NCBI GenBank assembly: GCA_016712035.1
Contig: JADJRT010000014.1
Span: 1-64,000 of the forward strand
From: Flammeovirgaceae bacterium
GTDB taxonomy: Bacteria > Bacteroidota > Bacteroidia > Cytophagales > Cyclobacteriaceae
Direction of reading: 5' to 3'
Length of the DNA stretch: 64,000 nt
This document shows, in pieces, positions 36,643 through 46,044 of this stretch. The position numbers were made by a program, and so were the translations under genes. The notes beneath the pieces were generated by a model, which was given only the letters and a program-made list of their open reading frames with translations, had not been told where the DNA came from and ran no database searches. Within the stretch, counting starts at the first letter, position 1, and every line of letters starts with the position of its first letter.

Positions 36643-37875
36643 CTACGATTTAGCAACCTTTTCAATTTCACGTAAGGTCAGATTAACTTCCTCCAGCGTA
36701 TTATAAACCGAAATGCCCAAACGTGTTACACCACCACGCTCAAGCAGTCCGAGGGCTTCGATAGCACGAATAGCATAAAAGTGTCCATCCCAACCACAAA
36801 TATTTTTCTCGGCAAGCTTTTCACAAACTTGCGTGGGTGTTTTTCCTTCGAGCGTAAATGAGAGCGTAGGGGTTCGATTGGGTTTGGAAAAATCCTGACC
36901 AATGAGTGTTACACCCGGTATTTTCTTTAATCCAGTATAAAGATGGCTCGCCAACGTATGTTCATGAGTACTGATCTTTTTGTACGCGTCAATTAATTTG
37001 CTTCGCATCGATTCTCCTACTCCTAAGTTTGCAATAAACTCAACGGCCGCGGACACGCCTGCGATAGCGGCATGGTTTAAGGTTCCGGTTTCGATGGAAT
37101 CCGGAGCGGTTTGTCCGGCAGTTCTTAATCGATCGGTGGGCAGGCGATCAAGCAAGCCGGGTTTGCTATAAAGGATACCCACATGTGGACCATAAAATTT
37201 GTATGCTGAACAGAGTAGAAAATCGCAGCCAATATCTTGCACATCAATTGAGAAGTGCGGGGCATAATGCACAGCATCTAATAAAAGCCAGGCATTGTAC
37301 CGATAGGTAAGTTCTCGAACAAGTTTAAAATTATTGACGGTACCAATGCTATTGGCGGACATGCCCATACAAACGAGTCGGGTGTTCTCATTTATCTTGC
37401 TCTCAAAATCTTCATAGTCTAAAATGCCACTGGAAAGAAGTTTTACTTCGCGCACTTTGATTCCAAAATCCCGTAAGGTTAACCACGGACCACGATTTGC
37501 TTCGTGATCGAGTTGAGTAATCAAAACTTCATCGCCCGGTTTAAACACGCGCGAGAGTGCGCGGGCTAATGCAAAGTTTAACGTGGTCATAGTCTGACCA
37601 ATCGAAATAGAGTTTTCAGTTTCGGCACCCAATAAGACAGCCATGCATGTTCTCATGTGATGAATTACGTGGTCAGTTTCCTGTGTGGTAATAAACGCAC
37701 CATGAGAATTAGCATTTGAATTTTTGTAATAATGTGAAATGGATTCTATTACTGATTGCGGTACCTGTGTTCCAGCCGGGCCATCTAAAAATACTAGTGG
37801 AAGATTATTGTGAGTTCGCTGAAGCGATGGAAACAGATTTCGGATAGCGGATGAATCGATTGCTGATGATTTCAT
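36643..37875 (-). CDS. class V aminotransferase, cysteine desulfurase-like (TIGR01976 type)
   Basis: A 410-residue PLP enzyme. VFLDGPAGTQVPQSVIESIS and the NANSHGAFITTQETDHVIHH stretch are characteristic of the TIGR01976 cysteine-desulfurase-like group. PLP contacts are in LLLDAVHYAPH and the Schiff-base Lys in LCSAYKFYGPHVGILY. There is no mobile Cys loop of the IscS/SufS kind visible near the C-terminus, so true desulfurase activity is doubtful; isopenicillin-N-epimerase-like or selenocysteine-lyase-like chemistry is possible. It is a single minus-strand gene 135 bases from the amidohydrolase gene start and 202 bases from the divergent TPR-SLOG gene. Confidence 0.88.
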   Translation of the reverse strand: MKSSAIDSSAIRNLFPSLQRTHNNLPLVFLDGPAGTQVPQSVIESISHYYKNSNANSHGAFITTQETDHVIHHMRTCMAVLLGAETENSISIGQTMTTLNFALARALSRVFKPGDEVLITQLDHEANRGPWLTLRDFGIKVREVKLLSSGILDYEDFESKINENTRLVCMGMSANSIGTVNNFKLVRELTYRYNAWLLLDAVHYAPHFSIDVQDIGCDFLLCSAYKFYGPHVGILYSKPGLLDRLPTDRLRTAGQTAPDSIETGTLNHAAIAGVSAAVEFIANLGVGESMRSKLIDAYKKISTHEHTLASHLYTGLKKIPGVTLIGQDFSKPNRTPTLSFTLEGKTPTQVCEKLAEKNICGWDGHFYAIRAIEALGLLERGGVTRLGISVYNTLEEVNLTLREIEKVAKS

Positions 37876-38077
37876 AGATGTTTTCTTTAACTGGGTAATT
37901 TATAAAATGTGCTTTGCTAATTTATATTTTACTACACAATCGGTAAGTATGATATTTTTTTATACTGACTTAAAACAAAATATAGGAATCAGATTGAGTT
38001 TGGTGATTTAGAATTGGAACATGTAGGATTATCAAAATTTTCTTCTTAAAATAACGGATAGTAAATAACTTCTACCC

Positions 38078-39775
38078 GTGCCAAATTCAATAAATTCAAT
38101 AGAAGATCTGATCAATCATGGCCGGTATTTTGAAGCCCGGGCTAGGGCTGAGGCTGCGATCCAACAGGATGATTCATTAAGACTTAAGCAATTGTTTGCA
38201 CTGGCAGTTTCTAAAGCAGGCAATCATCAGCTAGCGCTCGATTCTCTAACAGCCATTTACACTGCCAATCCCGGGGACTCAGAGACCGCGGGTATTTTAG
38301 GCGGCATTTATAAAGATCTTTTCAAGAAGCATCAGGATTCCAAGTATGCCATTCTTTCGCGCGACACCTCGCAAAGAATTTTGAGGCTACTGGAAATTAT
38401 TATACTGGAATTAATGCCGCTACCATGTCGGCCATAGCCGGGCGAGCCGTACAAGGTCGCGAGATAGCAGCTCTGGTAATCTCTGAACTCGAAAGCCAGG
38501 CAAATTCGGTTTGGGAACTGGCTACGCTGGGCGAAGCTTACGTGCTTACTAAAAACAGAGATCGAGCGGTGGAATATTATATTAAGGCTCGAAAACTGGT
38601 TGGTAATGATTGGGGAAAAGTACTGAGCATACATAACCAGCTATGGCTTCTTAATCATTATTTACCTGTAGCCAAGGAAATACTTCGCATTTTTGCACCG
38701 CCTATTGTATTGGCATTTGCCGGCCATATGGTTGATGCACCCAATCGATCAACGCCCCGGTTCCCGGCCAGTATAGAAAGTAATGTAAAAGATTCTATCA
38801 AAGGAGCTATCAGAACGTTGCAAGCCAGTATTGGATATTGCTCGCTGGCGTGTGGTGCCGATATTCTTTTTGCGGAAGCTATGTTAGAAGAAGGCGGAGA
38901 AGTGCATATTCTTATGCCTTTTAATAAGAATGATTTTGTCCATACCAGTTTAGCGTTTGCTGGAGAGCATTGGGTAAATCGGTTCGAAGCTTTGCATACA
39001 AAATATCCTAACACGTTTATAACACACGACCATTATGGGGGTAATGATGATTTGTTTTCCCTTTTAGGTAAAGTAATTTTTGGAGCTGCGGTGTTGCGCA
39101 GTCAGACCTTTCATCAGGAACCGCAGTTGTTAACGGTTCTTTCTGAACTTGATATGAAGCGGAGAGAAGGCGGAACGCGGGATACCATTCAATTATGGCC
39201 TTACCCGCAGCGTCATACAAACATTAATCCAGATGTGTTATATACACCGGGTAATGAGGTTAAATCTGCGATGGCAACTGTACGACCTGAGCAAACACTT
39301 ATAATCAATCGGCCGGTATTGTTTGTGGCTTGCATTGATATGGCAGCCATTTTGCCTATGGAAAGGGAGAAAATTGAAAAAATTATTAAGTCGCTTTCTG
39401 GCGAAGAGCAACTCGCCTATAAAGTTTATGAAGAGACAGAAAATTCAATCATTATCGGATTAGAAACTGAAATCGGATTAATGGATGTGGTTCGTTGTGT
39501 ATGGAATGCTACCGCCCCCTTTTAAACCGATTAAACCAATTCGGGTAGGATTACACGCGGCACCCATATACATTAATGATACAGCTAATGATCATAATAT
39601 GGAATCCGTTAAAGCGATTACTCAGTTTGCAACTTCCGGAAGTATTTGTACCAGTATCGCCTTTGCAGCAGTACTTGCTTTGTATCCAAAGCGATTCCTC
39701 CTTGATTATGTGGGGCTCATTCAATTACCAAAGGCAACCGAGAACACCGGGCTGTTTCAGGTAAACTTAAAATAG
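38078..39775 (+). CDS. TPR-SLOG-like-degenerate nucleotide cyclase protein (two frame breaks)
   Basis: About 566 residues starting with GTG 38078 (no better ATG). Residues 1-180 are TPR-like and of the TRAFs-binding type (SRDTSQRNFEATGNYYTGIN AATM once a lost A near 38377 is restored). Residues ~205-390 look like a SLOG nucleotide-binding domain: VLAFAGHMVDAPNRSTPRFP, then GYCSLACGADILFAEAMLEE and GEVHILMPFN. The last part aligns with class III cyclases (RVGLHAAPIYI ... SICTSIAFAAVLAL ... FLLDYVGLIQLPKATENTG) but the metal Asp motifs are gone (LFVACIDMAAIL; ENSIIIGLETEIG), so it is a pseudo-cyclase. An extra T in the run at 39520-39523 splits this domain. Likely a soluble nucleotide sensor; function unknown. 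Confidence 0.75.
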
Positions 39776-39790
39776 AATTTTATATATATA

Positions 39791-41211
39791 CTATTTAGTC
39801 ATTATGATCTGATCAAAGGCAACCCCCTGTGTATCGAGTTGTTTAAGGGTAAGTTTTTTCCCTTCTGTTTCAATAAGAGTAAATGAATTAATATCGGAAA
39901 CAAGTTTTTTTGTAAAAGGTACCCAGTTTTCCGGGGGCTCATGTTTCCACAATTCGGGGTTTCCACTAATGGAGCTATCGTACAAAGGAGCTCCTCCCGC
40001 TCCACTAACAATATAAATAATTCCTTTGGGTTTCGTGTTGGTAACTCCATCATAGACTTCATCCAACGTAAATTTTCCATCAACATGTCCTTCTTCAGTA
40101 ATTACATACTGGGTGCCGGCTTCATTTTTCTTTGGATCAAAAGTGAGAGGCACTGACCGCTGATAATTGTGAACATGGCCGGTTAAAACAAGATCAACCC
40201 CTAATTGCTCGAATATGGGAGAGAGAAGGCGCATGTACTGATAATCATAATGCGCTTTACTGGAATTGAATCCCGGATGGTGATACGTTACTATTTTCCA
40301 ATCGCCTTTGCTATTCCTTAAATCTTCTGCGAGCCACTGAATCGGATTAGGATCTAATGGATTTGTATAAGAGTTAGCATCGAGACACGCAATATGAACG
40401 TTACCTTGGTCAAATGAATAGTTGGAGATTTTTGGGTAGCGCGGCTTGGTATTAGCTTTGAAAGCTTTAACTAATTCTGGTGCTCCGGTGGGTTCAATGA
40501 CACTTTCTGGGATGGGTCCGTTCAGCGGTAAGTCACTATAATAAAAATAGGCGAGACCATCCGGAGTCTTATCGAGGTCTGCACCAAAAACATCATGATT
40601 ACCTATCAATAAATAAAAAGGAATACTCCTCATCAACGGAGCACCTACTTCAGGATTGGCTTCAGCTGCGTTATAATAAGGGAAAAAGTTTTTTCTATAC
40701 TCATTCTCGAGGCCGCGCTGGTATACATTATCACCGGTAATAAGCACAAATTCAGGTTTGCTTTGATAAATCTGATTGGCAATTTGAGCTTGTTGTAGCG
40801 TTCCTGCCCCACAGTCGCCTAACACGGCAAATCGGGTGTTTTGATTTTTGCTTCGGGTATTAAACGTACTTTCAGTCAATACTTTTTCGTCAAGAAAGAC
40901 TTTGTAACGGTAGGTGGCATCAAATTTTAGTCCATTAAGGGAAGCGCGGTATAAGAGTGAAGTCTTATTATTTAGACAGAGCTTCGTTATGCTAATTTTA
41001 GCTTCACTAACTTTTTGATTGGGACTGCTAAGGGATATTTCAACTTTGAATTTGCCCGGTATGCTATCCGTTTGCCAGATAAGTACCTTCATCTCCTTTG
41101 TTAAGGCGGAAGCATTACCTGGTTGCAGGTAGGGTTGAACAAGAATTTTCTGACTAAAGGAAAAAATCCTGAACAAACTAGTACAAGGGTAGAGATTACT
41201 GATCGAATCAT
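39791..41211 (-). CDS. purple acid phosphatase-like metallophosphoesterase, exported (one frame break)
   Basis: About 473 residues. An N-terminal fibronectin-III-like domain (KILVQPYLQPGNASALTKEM) is followed by the calcineurin-like phosphoesterase with all five metal motifs: FAVLGDCGAG, LITGDNVYQRG, LIGNHDVFG, TYHHPGFNSS and LTGHVHNYQR. The frame as read starts at 41176 without a signal; restoring one T in the run 41161-41166 joins ATG 41211 (MIRSVISTLVLVCSGFFSFSQ), a normal signal peptide. Such enzymes hydrolyse phosphate monoesters in the periplasm or outside. The true start leaves a 70-base divergent region to the TIR-HD gene at 41282; the end is 15 bases from the convergent SLOG gene. 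Confidence 0.88.
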
Positions 41212-41281
41212 GATTTATTTAGAATTTTTTATCGACTCCCTTACGTTGTCTTGCGGAGCACAAGTTAGTATATTTGGAGTT

Positions 41282-43956
41282 ATGCCATCAATAGTTTCCG
41301 GATACGAATATGATATTTTCATCTCATATCGCCATAAGGACAATCGCAGCGTTTCAGGAACATCCCAACTTGGTTTTGGAAATCAGGCGGCATCCGGGTG
41401 GGTTACTGATTTTATAGCAGATCTGGAAAAGGAGTTGGAGAGTACTTTTAAAGAAGCAATTTCAATTTATTTTGATTCGAGTTTGCATGATGGCTTACTG
41501 GAAACCCATGATGTAGACAAAAGTCTGGAGGGTAAGTTAAAGGCCCTGATTTTTATTCCCATTTTGTCTCAAATCTATTGTGACCCACGCTGCTTTGCCT
41601 GGCAAAACGAGTTCTGTGCCTTCAACCAGTCGGCCCAAAAGGAATCGTTGGGAAGAGACATTAAATTAAAAAGCGGCAATGTGGCTAGTCGTATTCTGCC
41701 AATTGTCATTCATCAATTAGATCGAGAAGATCAGAATCTTATAGAAAGTGAATTGAAATCCAAGTTGCGATTTATTGACTTCAACTTTCAAGCACCTGGA
41801 GTTAACCGACCTTTGCGTGCAGATGATTTAAGACAAGAGAATAATAATAATCTATTTTACCGCGATCAGATTAACAAAGTCGCCAACGCAATTAAAGAAA
41901 TCATCACAGCGATCAAGAATCCCGGCCGGGGTGGCGATATTTTACTGGACTCAATGAATGGAAATAACGAAGAGCCAGTTAACAAGGAGGAGACTACTAA
42001 AGGAGGTCAAAGTCCGCTTCAAAATTCAGTTGCCGTGCTTCCATTTGTAAGTTTATCGCACGATGCCTCGCAAGAATATTTTGCTGACGGTATTACAGAA
42101 AATATTCTAATGGAGTTGGCATCGCTACCCAAGCTTCGGGTGATTTCAAGAACCTCGGTTATGAGGTATAAAAAAACAACTAAATCGGCTCCGGAAATTG
42201 CAACAGAATTAGGGGTTAAATTTATTTTGGAAGGAAGTGCCCAGGCTCATAATAACAAGGTGAGAATTAATGTACAGCTCATTGATGCCTTACGCGATCA
42301 GCATATTTGGTCGAAAGTATTTGTGGAGAGCATGGATGATATTTTTGAAATACAGGGCAAGGTTGCTGAAGTAGTTTCGAAGGAACTAAATGCTTCTATT
42401 GGTAATGTAGAGAAAGTTAAGGAAGTACCCACTAAGAGCCGTGAGGCATACGATCTCTTCTTGAAGGGGAGGCATGCGTTCAATCAATGGAGTGTAGAAG
42501 GGTATCGCACCGCCACCGATTATTTTCAACAGGCAATAACGAAAGATCCAGAGTTTAAACTTGCTTATTCTTACCTGGCCAGTTCGTATTCTGCCCGCAT
42601 GTCGTGGAATGGAGATCTAGCACCAAAAGAAGCCCAGAAGCATATTGAAAAATATTTGCAGGAAGCGTGGAAACGTGGACCCTCTGATAATGATTATTTG
42701 ACCAAGGCATTTGTGGAACTTTTTCTTAAGAAGGATTTTCCATCATCAGAGAAATTGTTATTGCAAGCACTTGAGTTAGGTCCCAACAATGCGAATGTCA
42801 TATACACGTATAGCTATCTGTTATCCATGATGGGTAGATTTGATGAAGCGCTCAACATGGTTAGTAAGGCGAAAGTCCTGGACCCATTATCTGTTTCTTA
42901 CTTTAACTTCCAAGTGGTTGCGCAGCATTTGATGGGGATAATGAAGCAGCCCTTAAAACACTATCGGAAGCAATAAATTTATACCCGGCCGTTGTTCGTC
43001 TTTATGATTTTTTGGGCAGAATTTATTTAACCATGGGCCGGTATGAAGATGCTGCAAAAGCTATCCTTTCAGGATTGTCAACATCGAAAATAAAGCCACC
43101 TTCGATGATCGCGTACTTGGCATCGGCTTACGCAGGATTAAAGAACATGGAGAAGACTAATGAGTTGCTCAATGAACTTATAACCCGCAGTAAGTCAAAC
43201 GAGAAGGGCGTTAATATCTATATCGTTTATATCCACATTTTTTTAGGCGATAGGGCAGCAGCAACACAGTGGCTTACACGAGCAAAAGGAACCAATGATG
43301 TTGATCTTATTTGGTGGAACGTTGATCCACTCCTAAAAGATCTGCGGCAGTATTTGAATGAACAAGAATCCATTACACCGGAATTTGAAGCAGCCGAAAA
43401 TCATATTTATGATCTTCTAAAGAAGGAAATGCCTACGCGGCATTATCACAACCTTGATCATGTACAAGATGTTTTAGATGCAGCTTTGAAAATTGCGGCT
43501 GATGAGAAATTAAATGAAGGTGAGATTAAACTATTGCGGGTGGCGGCTTTGTTTCATGATTCTGGATTTATTTATTCTCCCAAAAATCATGAAGAGCGCG
43601 GTGCAGAATTGGCTCGTGAAATACTTCCGGGTTATGGATTTAAGAGTGATCAGATCGATGTAATCTGTAATATGATTCTGGCAACCCGAATACCTCAATC
43701 ACCAATTACAAAACTGGAGAAAGTTTTATGCGATGCCGATCTCGATTATTTGGGTCGAAATGATTTTTATGAAATAGGAGGAAGGCTTTTAGAGGAACTG
43801 AAGGAGCAAGGCGTGGTGGAAACGGAACGGGAATGGAATCTTGTGCAGAAAACATTTCTTGAGTCTCATCGCTACCATACTCATTACAGCAAAGAAAACC
43901 GGGAGGCGAAAAAAAGAGAACACATTCAGGAAATCCTGGCTAAGTTTAAGAAGTAA
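41282..43956 (+). CDS. TIR-TolB-like-TPR-HD domain fusion protein (one frame break)
   Basis: About 891 residues from ATG 41282 (MPSIVSGYEYDIFISYRH). TIR domain ~8-190, with ISQ/IYCDPRCFAWQNEF carrying the candidate NADase Glu. No membrane helix. TolB/FlgO-like domain ~245-360 (SVAVLPFVSLSHDASQEYFA, FILEGSAQAHNNKVRINVQL). TPRs ~390-690. HD phosphohydrolase domain ~705-885 with its metal residues: YHNLDHVQDVL, VAALFHDSGF and VLCDADLDYLGR. A lost G in the run 42934-42937 splits the TPR region; with it restored LMGDNEAALKTLSEAINLYP reads through. Paralogue of the 28266-30855 protein but soluble and with an added HD domain. It converges with a class III cyclase gene 3 bases away. A TIR enzyme coupled to a nucleotide phosphodiesterase-like domain suggests NAD-derived or cyclic-nucleotide signalling; this is inference. 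Confidence 0.85.
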
Positions 43957-43959
43957 CAA

Positions 43960-45926
43960 TTAGGATACAGGTTGAGTTATAGCTTGTTCTACTTTACTCT
44001 CAACAAAATACATATCCACCTCACCAATATTTTTAGCTGAAATTTTACCACGGTGCAGACACTGATAGTGATCGCTAATTAAATGATAGGTTGTAGCCGA
44101 GATGTTTACCTTTCCGGGTTCACCGTTAGATTCCATGCGGCTGGCAATGTTAACGGTATCGCCCCAAATATCATACGCGTACTTTTTCTTTCCTACCACA
44201 CCGGCAACAACAGGCCCAGTGTGTATTCCTATTCTAAGTTCCCAACCTGCGATCTTATTCAATTGTTTTTCTTGTTGCCTTTTAGCCATGTAGTCTTGCA
44301 TGGCCAAAGCGGCTTTGACTGTATTTAATGGATGAGTATTGTTTTCTGTGGGAATGCCTCCGGCACACATATACGCATCACCAATGGTTTTTATTTTTCC
44401 AGGTTATATTTCCCAACAATTTCATCAAAGGCCATGAAATATTCATTTAACTCAGCAACTAGTTGGATGGGGGTTAACTTGCCTGCAATAGTTGAGAAGC
44501 CCTTAAAGTCTGTAAACAACACCGTTACATTATCATAGAAGCGAGTTTTGGCATGACCGTTAGTTTCTAACTCGCGGGCTGTTTCTTCTGGCAAAATGTT
44601 TAGCAGAAGTTCCTTTGATCGATCTCGCTCATCTTTAATAATCTTATTGGTCTTGCGAACGTATTTATATCGATTATAGAATCCAAGGATAACAAGAATC
44701 AGCAAAAATCCCGTAATGGCTGCTGCATAGTTTACGATTCGTTGTCGTTGTATGGTAGCGGCCTTTAACGCCTGGTCGGCCGTAAGTAAATTGATCTCTG
44801 TCTCTTTTTTCTCAATTTCAAAATTGAACTGGAGTTGTTGCAATTTCTTATCGTTGTCTGTATTGTAGAGTGTATCTTTAATACTTCTGAAAAGGGTGTC
44901 GTAGGTATAGGCATTTTTAAAGTCACCAATTGTTGCGTAGGCTTTGGCCAGCCCGCCATAGGATTCTTTCAATTGTTCTTTGCATCAATCTCTTTGGAGA
45001 CAATGATAGCATCACGAAAGTATCGTACCGACTCATTCGTCCTACCTTGCTTTCGTAGGGTCTGACCAATGCTTAACAGGCTTTGGGAAATCTCAAATTT
45101 TGCGTTTAACTCTCGGGCAATTTCAAGCGCCTTATTCTGATACATCAAAGCTTCTTTATAGTCACCCAATTCTGCATAAACTGCCCCCAACATATTCAAC
45201 GGAAAGGTTGCATCAATGGTGTTTCTATATACTTCGAGAGACTCGTCAAAATAAATAATAGCGGAATCGTATCGCTTTTTCTTCTTATAGATCTCACCAA
45301 CATTCATGGCTATAATTCCTGTTCCCGCTTCATAGTCAATCCCCTGAAAAATCGGAAGCGCCCTCAGATAATATTCAAGCGCTTTGTCTACCATAGCTGG
45401 GTTGTTGTTGTAAGCCGCACCGATTCCATTCAGAGCCGTGCCCATATAAAGAGAGTCCTTCAGCTTTTCAGATATTGTGAGTGAGCGTAAATGAAATTCA
45501 ATGGCTTTCGTATTATCACCTGCGTTAAAGTAAGTGGACCCCAGGCTGTTGAGTATATTGGCCTGCCCTGTTTCATATCTAAGTGAATCAAAAAGTGCCA
45601 GCGCATTTTGAAACTGAATGGCTGCTTCTGAAAAAATTCGCCTGATAAAAATAACTCGATCCAATGGCCTTATAAGCATATGCTTCCCATTTAGGAATGT
45701 TAAGCTTTTTCGCCAGTTCAAGGCTTTCCTTAGCATATGGTAAGGCCTCTGCCGGATTTTCGCCTAAATACTTGCTACTGAGGACGATGAGACTGTTTAC
45801 TTTTGTGGAGTCCTCGGATTGCTTGGCAATTGTTTCTTTCAGTTTATCAATCTCGTAGCTCTGGGCCTGTGTTATGCTGGTAAGGAGAAATAAGCAAGAG
45901 AGTATATAGATAATTTTCCTTCGCAC
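43960..45926 (-). CDS. TPR-transmembrane-class III adenylate/guanylate cyclase (three frame breaks)
   Basis: About 655 residues: signal peptide (MRRKIIYILSCLFLLTSITQAQ), six or more TPRs in the periplasm, one membrane helix (IVNYAAAITGFLLILVILGF), a coiled linker, and a class III cyclase domain. Both metal Asps are present (VTVLFTDFKGFS; KIKTIGDAYMCAGG), the substrate-choosing pair looks like Lys/Asp (EKIKTIGD; YDIWGDTVNIASRM), fitting adenylate specificity, and the Asn/Arg pair of NIASRM is kept. Frame breaks: extra T at 45631-45636, lost base near 44978, lost A at 44394-44398; each repair joins conserved sequence. Common Bacteroidota type, making cAMP in response to an unknown envelope signal. 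Confidence 0.86.
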
Positions 45927-45991
45927 GGATTTTAAGCACTGTTTAGATTACAAGGTACAAAATCATTTTAGAAAAAAATGTGAGAATGGCT

Positions 45992-46024
45992 TAAAAAAAA
46001 AGGGGAATGAACAATTCATTCCCC
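45992..46024 (-). terminator. rho-independent terminator of the giant subtilase gene
   Basis: On the minus strand GGGGAATGAA/TTCATTCCCC gives a perfect 10-bp stem with a 3-base loop, followed by nine T residues. It starts 21 bases after the stop codon at 46045. Confidence 0.92.
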
Positions 46025-46044
46025 TCTGGCAAAGCTTGTATTAT

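Noticed and set aside
41123..41281. Upstream in-frame extension of the TIR-HD protein
   Set aside because: It overlaps the reconstructed signal peptide of the divergent phosphatase; the ATG at 41282 matches the start of the paralogue (MPSI).
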